From assembly GCA_032622095.1 (NCBI GenBank), contig CP136063.1, forward strand, positions 88,763,980-88,827,979: a stretch of 64,000 nucleotides of DNA, read 5' to 3'. Position 1 is the first letter of the stretch; each line of letters starts with the position of its first letter. The notes below the pieces were generated by a model that was not told where the DNA came from, did not search any database, and saw only the letters and a list, made by a program, of their open reading frames with translations. The translations under genes and the position numbers were made by a program. This document shows positions 1 through 12,081 of this stretch, one piece after another. This stretch comes from Siphonodentalium dalli (Eukaryota > Mollusca > Scaphopoda > Gadilida > Siphonodentaliidae).

Positions 1-189
1 TCGTGGATTGTACCCTTTGGAAATCTGCTGTGGTATATATGTCAGTCGCCGAATATTCACGCTTGGAATTTGTGCAGGAGTTTTACAGGGTTCTCGGCTT
101 TGGAATGAAAGTTAATTCGCAGTATACCAATGATCAAGGGCATCGTTATAGGGTGTGGAAAATTACGCCCGTGGTAATTACAACAAATG

Positions 190-470
190 CCATAACTATG
201 TTGAAAATTGGCGGTCGGAATCCAAATTCGAACTTGACCTGTATTTTGGGCTAATACACGCACGTATACCAAATGTCATTCGATTCAGTTCAGACTTACT
301 AATGTTATCATCCGAAAACGAAAATTGAGGGCCACGAGTCGGGTTAAAATTGGCGGGCGGAACCCGAATTCGAAATTGACCTGTATTTTGTGCTAGTAAA
401 CTCACATACTAAATTTGATTCCATTCAGTTGCAGGAAACTATCTAAACTTATTATCCGGAAACAAATAGT
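190..470 (+). repeat. Degenerate ~130-bp dispersed repeat, forward orientation
   Basis: Two degenerate units share the theme AAAATTGGCGG.CGGAA.CC, then TTGACCTGTATTTTG.GCTA, then ATTC.ATTCAGTT. The same family occurs inverted at about 1585-2225 and forward at about 34225-34480. No coding signal was seen. The following bases (about 500-540) hold a CGTCCCG-T-run-GGGC motif that recurs near 32770 and 51123. Confidence 0.6.
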
Positions 471-671
471 GAACGGATGTACGAACAGACGTCTCGACGG
501 ACGGACCAATAACATAATACGTCCCGTTTTTTTTAAAATGGGCATATATATAAAACGGTGCCTTCACTTAGTTTAAGCATTGCCCAGCAAATTATTTTCA
601 CGTTATTAAATTATTTTGTGTCCAAGCTGCTATAATGTATATATAATTATGATATTGCTAGTATAACTCAC

Positions 672-711
672 CTGCTAAGGCTATGAGCACGGCAATCAAG
701 TAGATCCTCAT
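672..711 (-). CDS. Leader exon 1 of a repeat-protein gene (left duplicate; rest outside window)
   Basis: This is the exact duplicate of the exon at 60314-60353. An ATG with A at -3 opens 13 codons of a hydrophobic signal peptide (MRIYLIAVLIALA) plus one base, followed at once by a GTGAGT donor (671-666). Transcription runs leftward, so its downstream exon would lie to the left of this window. If the flanking 59.6 kb is tandemly repeated or circular, that exon would be another copy of the 22-residue repeat exon, or the same one. The array at 8.5-12.1 kb cannot be its partner because it lies upstream of this leader. Confidence 0.65.
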
Positions 712-759
712 CTTTCTTGGTGAACAGTGTTTGTTGTTTGCTCCCTCCGCGTGTAGTAA

Positions 760-767
760 TATTTATA
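760..767 (-). promoter_or_regulatory. TATA box of the left leader exon
   Basis: TATAAATA on the minus strand begins 56 bases upstream of the ATG at 711. This predicts a 5' UTR of roughly 25 bases. It is identical to the copy at 60402-60409. Confidence 0.6.
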
Positions 768-1584
768 CAGGCAAATATACGGAAATAGCAAAGGGAATAA
801 CCACGGTTACTGCGCATCGCACCTGGCGGAAGGACGAACCCGACTGACACAGGAAACGAACGTGTTGTAATTATGAAAATTAATAACCATCTGTATTTTA
901 TGCAAGCATGTAAATTAAGATTTTTGTGTTGTGTGAAAATTCACTTGACGAGAGTTCAAATTCAACGATGAACTGTATCGGTAAAGACCGTGGCCAGGTA
1001 GACACATGTAATCTAATGTGGATCAACGGACACAAACGAAAACCGGAAGTATTATGGAGTCCGAGGCGAGGAATTCTTTTCTCAAAGTTTGCAGACACTT
1101 TCTGACACCATTTTTCTGCAAATAAACACATTTAGACACCACTTCGAAACATGTAAAGGTAAGTGAATATTTCGTCACTAATATTATCAGTTAGAAGCAG
1201 TTGGCATTACTTTATTACTCTATCTCGAGATATCGGCCGTTCGACGCAATTTCAAATTCTGTTCCGCAGATTGTCATTCTATTTCACATTCCATCCCATC
1301 CCGCAGATTGCAATGTCCCGTTGTTTTGGCAAATGGGTCACATGCTAGACACAACCTGACCATGGGGAAAATATCCAGGTTTTCTGGACCTGAATGATGC
1401 TGAATTGGATACCCCCAGTATATTTTGTAAAGAGGTGCATGTCCAATCTGTGTTAACATACACTCAAGAGACATACTGACATACTGAGTCAATTGCAATG
1501 TCATTTTTAAATGCCCGTTTTGAAGAAAAAAAACAGAACGTATTATGTTATTGGTTGTTACTTTCGTTGTAACTTCTGTTGTCC

Positions 1585-2225
1585 GTTCGCTTTTTTCTCC
1601 GTTTCCAGATGATAACTTTAGTTTGTCTAAACTTAATGGAAAGAAATTTGGTACGTGGATTTACTAGCACAAAATACAGGTCAATTTCAATTTCGGGTTT
1701 CGCCGGCCAATTTTCACCAGAGTTACGGCCCTTTTTGTTGGAATTTTTACTCAATTTTCGTTTCCGGATGATAACCTCGGTAAATCTGAACTGAATGGAT
1801 TGAAATAAGGTATTTGAGTTTACTAGCCCAAAATACAGGTCAAGTTCGAATTTGGGTTCCACCCGCTATTTTTTGCCGGAGTTATGGTCCTTGGTTTCCG
1901 GATACAAACTTTAGTTTTAGTTGCCTGTCTGTTTTCAAATTTTGTATGTAGATTATACAAATGACAATACAGGTTAAGTTCAAATTTGGATTTGGTCTGC
2001 CCATTTGTGCCGAAGTTTGTGGTCCTTGTCGACTTTGGCGATTATTTTGGTTTCAGGGTGATAACTTTAGTTTAGTTATCTGATTGTTTTCAAATTTGGT
2101 AAATGGATTATTCATATGAAAATATAGGTTAAGTTCGAATTTGGGTTCCGTCCACCTATTTTAACCGGAGTTATGGTCCTTGTTGACTTATAGTTTGACG
2201 ATTATTTTGGTTTCCGGGTGTCTGT
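1585..2225 (-). repeat. Degenerate ~130-150-bp dispersed repeat, inverted orientation
   Basis: About five degenerate units carry AAATACAGGTCAA, a GGTTCCG/CC motif, a CCGGAGTTATGGTCCTT block and TTTTCGTTTCCGGATGATAAC. They are the reverse-complement family of the units at 190-470. It may be the remains of a mobile element with arms around the leader exon. The small open frames here are incidental. Confidence 0.55.
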
Positions 2226-2230
2226 TCGTA

Positions 2231-2773
2231 CTAAAATCAGCTAACATATTGGGATAGCGAGATGCTAGTTTTAGTACGAGAACGCCCCGTTACCATTTGT
2301 ATGACATGGTTTACGCGTTAGCGACCAGCTCACATAAAACCACAATTAAATATAATCAAATATCACAATTGTGACAATAAATGGGTTTATTCCATAGAAG
2401 ACATGATATTTGTTCTGAAGACCACAACAGTTGTCAAGTTAAAGGGGTAATTTAATGAGACATTTACCGTAGTGTTGATATATTTATAAAAGTATGCGTA
2501 CTCAATTGACCTCACAAAGTGACATCGGCATATTCCGGTGAAAACATTCTAGCAATCTTAAGGTAAATATAACAAAAACCATGTGGTCGTAAATTGAATT
2601 AATTCTATAACTTATTACCTGGTAATTTGTAAATTTAAATTTGCATATATATTGCGAGACGTTCTGTGTAAGAACTAATAAGTAATATAGGACCACTTAC
2701 AAATACAAATGGCAATGGGCCTTCTCGTATTAAAACTAGCATTTCGCTATCCCAATATCTTTGCTGGTTTTAG
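2231..2773. mobile_element. MITE family D, copy 1
   Basis: The left end (CTAAAATCAGC) and right end (GCTGGTTTTAG) are inverted repeats, and similarity extends about 50 bases inward through ATTGGGATAGCGA. Flanking TA dinucleotides (2229-2230 and 2774-2775) fit a TA target duplication. There is no open frame of note, so it is non-autonomous. A diverged copy is at 6337-7169 and an exact duplicate is at 61873-62415. Confidence 0.7.
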
Positions 2774-2775
2774 TA

Positions 2776-3880
2776 TATACTAGCAGGGTTACCCGGCGTT
2801 GCTCAGGTTAATGCGATGAGAAACCCTCTGTATGCTGTGGATATTTGTTGGGGATAGAGAATGCTTTTGCTTAAAAGTGTTACACGTTTTCTCATAAATG
2901 GTATATTCAAATAGCATAATAAAACATGATTATTACGGTCATGGGATATAAGTAGTGGCTCACCTTGTCAATTGTCATTCTGTTTGTCGTGATTAATCTG
3001 TTCCAACAATAATGAAGTATGTATTTTTATACAACTGCGTATACATTATACGTTATAATATGATACATGAACATCACAAACACATTAGTTCGATAAAAGA
3101 TGATAATTGGGTTTTAAATATTAAGATGTATCAATCAATTTAGTGGGTTGAACTAAGTTCTCGAGGACACCTGGCTATCTACATGAAGATACAGATGTTT
3201 CAAAAAAATTCCAGGTGCTCCTCTGTTCATGGTGCTATATATGGCTAAATATTCTCTGTTTAAACGAAATGTTGATGCGCATAAATATTAGCTACATGTG
3301 CCAGACACAGAGCGAGATTTTGAGTTGTTTATGTCAGTCGAGGAATCTGTTATAAAACCCTTGTCAGATGTGCAGTATTGGAAGGATCCTGAAAAGTCTT
3401 ATGCTACTAACTGCATTTTCTTGTATATCAGAAGAAACTATATTTGACTGCACACTGTGACCACTATTTTTGAAGAGGCCTTCCATATCTCTTGACAAAT
3501 TGTAACTTTTTTGTGGAAACTGTGTTGAATGGAACAGACTCAATTTTATTATAATATATATGCAATCCTCTGACGGTTCGGGGTCTCTCAGTTTGCACGA
3601 ATATATGTATCTCTTCAATAGAATGATAAATATACGTTTAATGCTTCTTCTATGAATCTCTTTTTGCTAGATCATTTCGTGAATGCCCTGATTGCTATTC
3701 CCATATAAATATGACAGTTAAGAAGATATAATTGTTCAAGTGACTTAAGTGGGTCACCATATGTCGGGATTGTGAAATGTGAACGTCCAAAACTACTTAA
3801 AATGATATGGAGATGGCCTGGGTGACTGTATATAACTTGTATGTGGATAAAGGCGAATAGCAATCTTATCAATGAAAGTG
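2776..3880. other. Unassigned AT-rich sequence
   Basis: No gene, strong repeat or RNA is recognised. It starts with an ACTAGCAGGGTTACCCGGCG motif just outside MITE D1. The short open frames lack splice context or recognisable protein character. Confidence 0.4.
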
Positions 3881-3889
3881 CATATCCGC

Positions 3890-5945
3890 TCGCCATCCGC
3901 GACGCAAACGACACCAAATTTGATTTAATTCATGGTATATCATTAGAGAAAAACGTGTATGAATTCGGTGGAAATTGGTGCCAGCGTTTGCCTCTTTTGG
4001 CATATTTAAACCACTCCCATTAGACTCATGGATGCATGATATACTGGCGATGATTATATATATGTTTGGTGTAATCAGCAACTAAACAAATTCTGAGAAT
4101 AGTTATGACCCATATCTCTCACCCAACCGACACCAATTTGACGTCTTTATATCACACGATGATATTCCTCGTATCACAGAGAAGAATAATATATCAAATA
4201 GTTTATTAAATCAATTGTTGATGCAACGCTGACTCGAACAACGCCATATTGCGAAAGTGATTATGTATTTGTTTGGTGGAAATCGGCAACAAAACTATTT
4301 CACGATATATTTTTAATTTTGCCGACCTCCCCCCTTTCTTCCCCTGACACCAACAGCGTCATTTTATAAAATTTTTACCCTCACCGTTATCTTCCTTGTA
4401 AACAGTTACCCCTCTTAGAACGCCTTGGTGTCATCTCGATTGTACCGCGTAAAGTTATATATAGAACGCACACAGACAGACAGAAAGACAGACAGACAGC
4501 ATGATTTGATTTCTTGTATCATTTGAGAAGAACGTGTCTGAATTTTATGGTAATTAGTACTAAAAATATTTTATATCAGTCTTGGTGACCCTCCCGTCCC
4601 TATTTCAGTATCAAGTTGCCCACACTAAGACTCATTCGAGATTAGAGATGCATATATATGAAATTGGTGAAAATTGGCGAGTATACAAATTCGTATCAAA
4701 TTTAAGGTCCCCATATCTCTCACCCATAGGGCACACATTTGGTGTACCACAGAGAAGAATATGTATCAATCTGGTGGAAATCGGCACTAAACATATAGAT
4801 ATAATTTGTTGTGTCCCTCTTATCTCTATACACCACTGACTCGAATGGCCCAACTTATGACATCCTTAAACCACACGATTATACTCCTGATATCATGGAG
4901 ATGATTGTTTATAAGTTTGGTGATAATCGGCGACTAAACAATTTTTTTTATCAAATTTGATGCCAACCCACACCCCATCTCACAAACAAACAACACCACT
5001 ATGGCGTCTTTAAATCACACGATTAGATTCGTCGTATCTTGGATAAGAACGTGCAATTTGGTGGAAATTGGCGCAAAAAAATAGAGCATCAATTTTGGTG
5101 CCCCTGTCCCTTTCAATGCAACCCTGACTCGAATGAGGCCACATTTGACAGATATAAGCAACACCATTAGACTACCATAGGGATGATTTTGTATAAGTGT
5201 GGTGGCAATCGGCGACTAAACCAATTATTATCAAATTTTGTGCCCACCCCTCCCAATCTCTCAACCAAAAGACAACAATTTGGCGTTGTTAAAGCGTACA
5301 ATTTGATTCCTTGTATAATGAAGAAGAATATATATATCAATTTGGTGGTGATCGGCGCTAAAATTAGTTTTTCAATTTTGGTGCCCCTCTCCCCTTCCGT
5401 GAATCCCTGACTCGAACGACGCCACTTTTAAACAACACCGTTGGTTTTTTCATATCATGGGTTTGGCGTTGTTAAATCGCACAATTAGATTCCTTATATC
5501 ATGAAGAAGAATATATATCAATTTGGTGGAGATCGGCGCTAAAATTAGTTTTTCAATTTTGGTGCCCCTCTCCCCTTCCGTGCATCCCTGACTCGAACGA
5601 CGCCACTTTTAAACCACACCGTTGGTTTTTTCATATCATGGAGATGATTATATATAAGTTTGGTGGAAATCGGCGACAGAAACAAAATCTGCCCCTTCCC
5701 CTCCCGGACACCCCTGACGCAAACTGCGCGACTTTTGCCATATTTAAACCACACCGTTAGATTCCTCATATCATGGGGATCATTATATATAAGTTTAGTG
5801 ACCATCGGCGACAATTGTTTTTTCTGCCCCTCCCCCTTTTCTGCCCCTGACAACAACGACGTCACTTTAGAAAATTCTAACCCCGACCATTATCTTTCTC
5901 GTAAAAAGCTACTCCTAGTAGACCCCTTTGACATCATCTAGATGG
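3890..5945. repeat. Degenerate ~170-bp tandem satellite
   Basis: Roughly a dozen diverged units share the theme ATCA.GGAGA.GATTATATAT, AA.TTTGGTGGAAATCGGCG, then CCCCTCCC, then CTGA(C)ACGA.GCCAC, then TTAAACCACACCGTTAGATT. Two neighbouring units around 5280-5640 are nearly identical, which indicates recent local duplication. ACAG microsatellites sit at about 4469-4498 and end the array at about 5970-5998. The small open frames are repeat artefacts. Confidence 0.75.
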
Positions 5946-5969
5946 TCCCCTGTGAATTTCTATAGAACA

Positions 5970-5998
5970 CAGACAGACAGACAGACAGACAGACAGAT
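5970..5998. repeat. (ACAG)n microsatellite
   Basis: About seven tandem CAGA/ACAG units are read directly. A similar imperfect tract lies at about 4469-4498 inside the satellite. Confidence 0.85.
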
Positions 5999-6020
5999 AT
6001 TCGCAAATATAGATATAGAT

Positions 6021-6333
6021 GAGCAGACTTGGACTACACATCACGTTACGTTAATTATTTCGAGTGGGCGTTATTTTCTTGTCTTGGAGCTACTAATAAT
6101 GAGTTTTGATTGCATCTAGTGATATGGTATCCTGCAGTGTGGGATATGGAAAGTCCATGGCTGTGGATCAGACCCACTATTTATATGTGGGCCTGTAAGT
6201 TAACTGAGACTGGTGCATATCACGTGGTAAATTATGAATTTACAAAAATTTTGCCACTCCCTAGTGATGCTCTTGTTCAAACGTGTGGAGGCTTACCCTG
6301 AATTACATCACATCACATAGTCCAAGTCTGCTC
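6021..6333. mobile_element. MITE family E, copy 1
   Basis: It has terminal inverted repeats GAGCAGACTTGGACTA (6021-6036) and its exact complement (6318-6333). The interior has no credible coding. The first ~220 bases recur at 7173-7395, on the other side of MITE D2. Confidence 0.7.
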
Positions 6334-6336
6334 GTA

Positions 6337-7169
6337 CTAAACCAGCTAAGATGGGATGGCGAGACGCTAGTTTTAGTGCGAGATCGTCCCGTTACCATTT
6401 GTATGACATGGTTTACGCGTTAGTGACCTGCTCACATAAAACCACAATTAAATGTAATCAAATATCAAAATTGCGACAATAAACGGGTTTATTCCATAGA
6501 AGACATGATATTTGTTCTGAAAACCACATCAGTTGTCAATTAAAAGGGGTAATTTAATGTGAAATGAGACATTTACTGCAGTGTTGACATATTTTAAAAA
6601 GTATTCATGCTCAATTGACCCCACGAAGTGACATCGGTAAATAAACATAAACAAAACCACATGGTCGTAACTTGAATTAATTCTATCACTTCTACCTGGT
6701 AATTTGTAAATTTAAAATTGCATATATATCGCGAGACATTCCGTGTAAGAAATGTTTAACTAATAAGTAATAAAGGACCACTTACAATGAAAATAAACAC
6801 ATAATAGTGATGGAGTATATTAACAGGACACGATGTTTGATTAAGGGTACATTCAATTGTTATGGGCAAATTCGATTAACGGCACATAAGATGAATATAG
6901 CCGAGTACATTACAGAACACTTCGACTTTCAGCTATAAATGTAAACAAACCGATGTTAGTCCTAATAAACCTGAATATTCTATGTGTAATTTAACATGAA
7001 AGTTAGATTATTATACACCATTATGACCATAGGATATCAATCTTTCCGATATATATAGCATCAGGTATTGATTTTTTAGGTACAATCGAGTGAAATAGAC
7101 TAAAATTCCTGTAACTCATGTCATACTAAATCTAGCAACCTGCTATTCCAATATCTTAACTGGTTTTAG
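6337..7169. mobile_element. MITE family D, copy 2 (with extra internal sequence)
   Basis: The inverted ends CTAAACCAGC and GCTGGTTTTAG-like (ACTGGTTTTAG) are flanked by TA on both sides. The first ~450 bases are collinear with copy D1 (2231-2773). A stretch at about 6790-7090 has no counterpart in D1. It sits exactly between two family E sequences. Confidence 0.65.
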
Positions 7170-7172
7170 TAC

Positions 7173-7395
7173 GAGCAGACTTGGACTAAACATCACATTA
7201 CTTTAATTGTTTCGATTGGGCGCTATTTTCTTGTCTTGGAGCTACTAATAATGGGTTCTGATTGCCTCTACTGATATGGTATCCTGCAGTTTGTGATATG
7301 GAAAGTCTATGATAGGGGATCAGGTCCACTATTTATATGTGGGCCTGTAAGTTAACTGAGACTGGTGCATATCACGTGGTAAATTATGAATTTAG
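7173..7395. mobile_element. MITE family E, copy 2 (right end lost)
   Basis: It begins with GAGCAGACTTGGACTA and is collinear with 6021-6242, including the block around GGTATCCTGCAGT. Similarity ends near 7395, and no right inverted repeat was found. Confidence 0.6.
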
Positions 7396-8420
7396 TTTTT
7401 GTGGAAGTTAGGAAAATTTTCTGTTGCATCATGAGCATGCAAGTAATCCCTGGTTTATTTAAATTATTGTTTAGTGATTGTCTGTACATCACATCTAGAG
7501 AAGCCGCTACATTCGCTGTTGCCACATGTTAGAATATGACTATGTTACTATGGGTAGTTATGCCGATTCTTCACTCATAAAGTTATACAATTAACACATT
7601 CAACATAGAAAATGAATTTCCTCCTCATGATGTAAAGATATGTTGGTTACTGATTTTCAAGTTGAATGAAATGGAAATGGATCAATCGAAGGGAACCGTT
7701 ATCAATGACTAAATTATGTTCATTATTTTTTTTCTAATAAACCACTTCATCGAACTATAGAAAATAACAATCAATTTTCAGTTTATGATTTGCTGTTCCA
7801 AATCTTGACAATCTTGTTAAATACCATATTTACATAAAAGTATATCGGATAATTTGACACTGAAATTGACATCGATGTAACAGAAGTAAGCATAATTCCA
7901 GGCTTCAAAATGCAATGATGTTTTGAAAAAGTTAAGACATTTCATTATACCGCACTTAGGTCTTAACACTTTAAGAAATACTGGGATCAATGACTAAATT
8001 ACATGTATACACTGTTCTCTCTTCTTTCTCAGATTGAATGCTGTTGTTGAATAATACAATACTTTGATGAAGTAATAAAATCTCCTTTTTTTATTATACT
8101 GTTTTTAGTTTGTCAAAACTAATACATGCAATACCCGTTTTGGATCATGATATGGTAGTATATACTACCATGACATGTATCAGGTATGTATATATGGATT
8201 GCAGTTAAGAGAAGGGTGGGTGGGTGTGACGTATATACAGATGTGAATACAGGGACAGAGATTATATATAAGGGCAGCCAAGCACATTGCAAGCGAATGT
8301 ACCCCTGTGCCTTACATTGACCTGATGTGCTATGCACTTATTAACTGGGCCGCCAGGGGGCATTAGCCTATACATCTGTATAGTGAATGATAATGTCATA
8401 GTACAATATATAGTAGGCAA
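7396..8420. other. Unassigned AT-rich spacer
   Basis: No gene or clear repeat family was seen. It leads into the 3' side of the pseudogene array. Confidence 0.4.
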
Positions 8421-8421
8421 A

Positions 8422-8427
8422 TTTATT
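8422..8427 (-). terminator. AATAAA polyadenylation signal of the array-1 relic
   Basis: AATAAA on the minus strand lies about 86 bases past the in-frame stop of the array at 8513-8515. This is a normal position for a poly(A) signal and suggests that the locus was once a transcription unit. Confidence 0.4.
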
Positions 8428-8512
8428 GACTCATCATTGATATCTATCATAGAAAAATTTGCCATTATGGCATAGATGTATATCCGGAGCAGGCATCTGT
8501 TAATTTGCTGCA

Positions 8513-11500
8513 CTAGTCACCTCCCTTCTTCTTGCCTAGATCATCATGACTGGATCCCTTCTTGCTTCGGACACCAAGTTCCAAATCACCTCCTTTCTTC
8601 TTGCCTAGATCACCATGACCGGATCCCTTCTTGCTTCTGACTTCACGTTCCAAGTCACCTCCCTTCTTCTTGCCTAGATCATCATGGCCGGATCCCTTCT
8701 TGCTTCTCACATCACGTTCCAAGTCACCTCCCTTCTTCTTTCCAAGAACATCATGACCGGATCCCTTCTTGCTTCTCACTTCACGTTCCAAGTCACCTCC
8801 CTTCTTCTTGCCTAGATCATCATGACCGGATCCCTTCTTGCTTCTCACTTCACGTTCCAGGTCACCTCCCTTCTTCTTGCCTAGATCATCATGGCCGGAT
8901 CCTGTCTTGCTTCGGACACCACGTTCCAAGTCACCTCCCTTCTTATTGCCTAGATCACCATGACCGGATCCCTTCTTGGTTCTGACTTCACGTTCCAAGT
9001 CACCTCCCTTCTTCTTGCCTAGATCATCATGACCGGATCCCTTCTTGCTTCTCACATCACGTTCCAAGTCACCTCCCTTCTTCTTTCCAAGATCATCATG
9101 ACCGGATCCCTTCTTGCTTCTCACTTCACGTTCCAAGTCACCTCCCTTCTTCTTGCCTAGATCATCATGACCGGATCCCTTCTTGCTTCTGACCTCACGT
9201 TCCAAGTCACCTCCCTTCTTCTTGCCTAGAACATCGTGACCGGATCCCTTCTTGCTTCTGACTTCACGTTCCAAGTCACCTCCCTTCTTCTAGCCTAGAT
9301 CATCATGACCGGATCCCTTCTTGCTTCTGACTTCACGTTCCAAGTCACCTCCCTTCTTTTTGCCTAGATCATCATGACCGGATCCCTTCTTGCCTCGGAC
9401 CTCACGTTCCAATTCACCTCCCTTCTTCTTGCCTAGATCATCATGACCGGATCCCTTCTTGCTTCTGACTTCACGTTCCAAGTCACCTCCCTTCTTCTTG
9501 CCTAGATCATCATGACCGGATCCCTTCTTGCCTCGGACCTCACGTTCCAAGTCACCTCCCTTCTTCTTGCCTAGATCATCATGACCGGATCCCTTCTTGC
9601 CTCGTACCTCACGTTCCAAGTAACCTCCCTTCTTTTTTCCTAGATCATCATGACCGTATCCCTTCTTGCTTCGGACCTCACGTTCCAAGTCACCTTCCTT
9701 CTTTTGCCTAGATCATCATGACCGGATCCCTTCTTGCCTCGGACCTCTCGTTCCAAGTCACCTCCCTTCTTGTTGCCTAGATCATCATGACCGTATCCCT
9801 TCTTGCTTCGAACCTCACGTTCCAAGTCACCTCCCTTCTTCTTTCCTAGATCATCATGACCGGATCCCTTCTTGCCTCGGAACTCACGTTCCAAGTCACC
9901 TCCCTTCTTCTTGCCTAGATCATCATGACCAGATCCCTTCTCGCTTCTGTCTTCACGTTCCAAGTCACCTCCCTTCTTCTTTCCTAGATCATCATGACCG
10001 GATCCCTTCTTGCCTCGGACCACACGTTCCAAGTCACCTCCCTTCTTCTTGCCTAGATCATCATGACCGGATCCCTTCTTGCTTCTGATTTCACGTTCCA
10101 AGTCACCTCCCTTCTTCTTACCTAGATCATCATGGCTGGATCCCTTCTTGCCTCGGACCTCACGTTCAAAGTCACCTCCCTTCTTTCCTAGATCATCATG
10201 ACCGTCTACCTTCTTGCTTCGGACCTCACGTTCCAAGTCACCTCCCTTCTTTTTGCCTAGATCATCATGACCGTATCCCTTCTTGCTTCGGACCTCACGT
10301 TCCAAGTCACCTCCCTTCTTTTTGCCTTGATCATCATGACCGGATCCCTTCTTGCTTCTGACTTCACGTTCCAAGTCACTTCCCTTCTTCTTGCCTTGAT
10401 CATCGTGACCGGACCCCTTCTTGCCTCGGACCTCACGTTCCAAATCACCTCCCTTCTTTCCTAGATGATCATGACCGTATCCCTTCTTGCTTCGGACCTC
10501 ACGTTCCAAGTCACCTCCCTTCTTTTTGCCAAGATCATCATGACCGTATCCTTCTTGCTTCGGACCTCACGTTCCAAGTCACCTCCCTTCTTTTTGCCTA
10601 GATCATCATGACCGGATCCCTTCTTGCCTCGGACCTCACGTTCCAAGTCACCTCCCTTCTTTTTGCCTATATCATCATGACCGTATCCCTTCTTGCTTCG
10701 GACCTCACGTTCCAAGTCACCTCCCTTCTTCTTTCCTAGATCATCATGACCGGATCCCTTCTTGCCTCGGACCTCACGTTCCAAGTCACCTCCCTTCTTC
10801 TTGCCTAGATCATCATGACCGGATCCCTTCTTGCTTCTGTCTTCACGTTCCAAGTCACCTCCCTTCTTCTTTCCTAGATCATCATGACCGGATCCCTTCT
10901 TGCCTCGGACCTCACGTTCCAAATCACCTCCCTTCTTATTGCCTAGATCATCATGACCGGATCCCTTCTTGCTTCTGATTTCACGTCCCAAGTCACCTCC
11001 CTTCTTCTTACCTAGATCATCATGACCGGATCCCTTCTTGCTTCGGACCTCACGTTCCAAGTCACCTCCCTTCTCTTTGCCTAGATCATCATGACCGTAT
11101 CCCTTCTTGCTTCGGAACTCACGTTCCAAGTCACCTCCCTTCTTTTTGCCTAGATCATCATGACCGGATCCCTTCTTGCCTCGGACCTCACGTTCCAATC
11201 ACCTCCCTTCTTCTTTCCTAGATCATCATGACCGTATCCCTTCTTGCTTCGGACCTCACGTTCCAAGTCACCTCCCTTCTTTCCTAGATCATCATGACCG
11301 TATCCCTTCTTGCTTCGGACCTCACGTTCCAAGTCACCTCCCTTCTTCTTGCCTAGATCATCATGACCGGATCCCTCCTTGCCTCGGACCTCACGTTCCA
11401 AGTCACCTCCCTTCTTCTTGCCTAGATCATCATGACCGGATCCCTTCTTGCTTCTGTCTTCACGTTCCAAGTCACCTCCCTTCTTCTTTCCTAGATCACC

Positions 11501-12081
11501 ATGACCGGATCCCTTCTTGCCTCGGACCTCACGTTCCAAGTCACCTCCCTTCTTCTTCCCTATATCATCATGACCGGATCCCTTCTTGCTTCTGATTTCA
11601 CGTTCCAAGTCATCTCCCTTCTTCTTACCTAGATCATCATGACCGGATCCCTTCTTGCCTCGGACCTCACGTTCCAAGTCACCTCCCTTCTTCTTTCCTA
11701 GATCATCATGACCGTATCCCTTCTTGCTTCGGACCTCACGTTCCAAGTCACCTCCCTTCTTTTTGCCTAGATCATCATGACCGTATCCCTTCTTGCTTCG
11801 GACCTCACGTTCCATGTCACCTCCCTTCTTTCTGCCTAGATCATCATGACCGGATCCTTTCTTGCTTCTGACTTCACGTTCCAAGTCACCTTCCTTCTTC
11901 TTGCCTAGATCATCATGACCGGATCCCTTCTTGCTTCTGACTTCACGTTCCAAGTCACCTCCCTTCTTCTTGCCTAGATCATCATGACCGGATCCCTTCT
12001 TGCTTCTTAAGTCACGTTCCAAGTCACTGTGTCCCCCCTTCTTGCTCAGGTCTCCTTTTAGTGGGTTTCCCGAAGCGCAAA
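8513..12081 (-). pseudogene. Decayed paralogue of the secreted repeat-protein gene (about 50 x 23-residue repeats)
   Basis: On the minus strand, about 50 units of 69 bp encode DLEREVRSKK followed by GSGHDDLGKKKGG. The lead-in (CASGNPLKGDLSKK) parallels that of the intact gene (CASGTPLRGDLSKK). Several lesions are visible. The splice acceptor position (12083-12082) reads AC instead of AG, a TAG lies at 9290-9292, and single-base deletions near 9700, 10547 and 11197 shift the frame. A few units lack a codon. Unit differences are often synonymous in this frame (AGA/CGA, GAA/GAG, CTA GGC/CTT GGA), which supports this reading frame as the ancestral coding frame. No leader exon is found upstream: homology with the intact gene's intron ends near 15110, short of the leader. 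The single-base deletions could be sequencing errors; the acceptor and stop changes are substitutions. Confidence 0.75.
8520..12015. repeat. 69-bp coding minisatellite (array 1)
   Basis: About 50 tandem 69-bp units, each with a GGATCC-type core, are read directly. Units differ at several positions, such as TCC/TAC and AGC/GGC on the minus strand, and the variants recur in patches. That pattern fits past unequal exchange. The array is more diverged than array 2. Confidence 0.95.

Larger units (their letters stand above)
1..4358. repeat. Left copy of a perfect long direct repeat (partner 59643-64000)
   Basis: Read against the right end of the window at an offset of 59,642 bases, every line I compared is identical, including simple runs and all small open frames. 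Both copies are cut by the window edges, so the true repeat is at least 4,358 bp. It carries a leader exon with its promoter, a degenerate ~130-bp repeat family in two orientations, a MITE and the start of a degenerate satellite. Perfect identity, when other duplications here are clearly diverged, points to a very recent ~59.6-kb tandem duplication, a circular molecule, or a contig overlapping itself. Confidence 0.95.

Noticed and set aside
5545-5941. Frames in the degenerate ~170-bp satellite
   Set aside because: Repeat-driven, with no conserved frame between units.
9666-11595. Plus-strand proline/serine/histidine-rich frames over array 1
   Set aside because: They are shadows of the 69-bp repeat, with no start context, leader or conservation.
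8513-12022. CRISPR array
   Set aside because: Units are contiguous 66- or 69-bp repeats without unique spacers, in a metazoan context.
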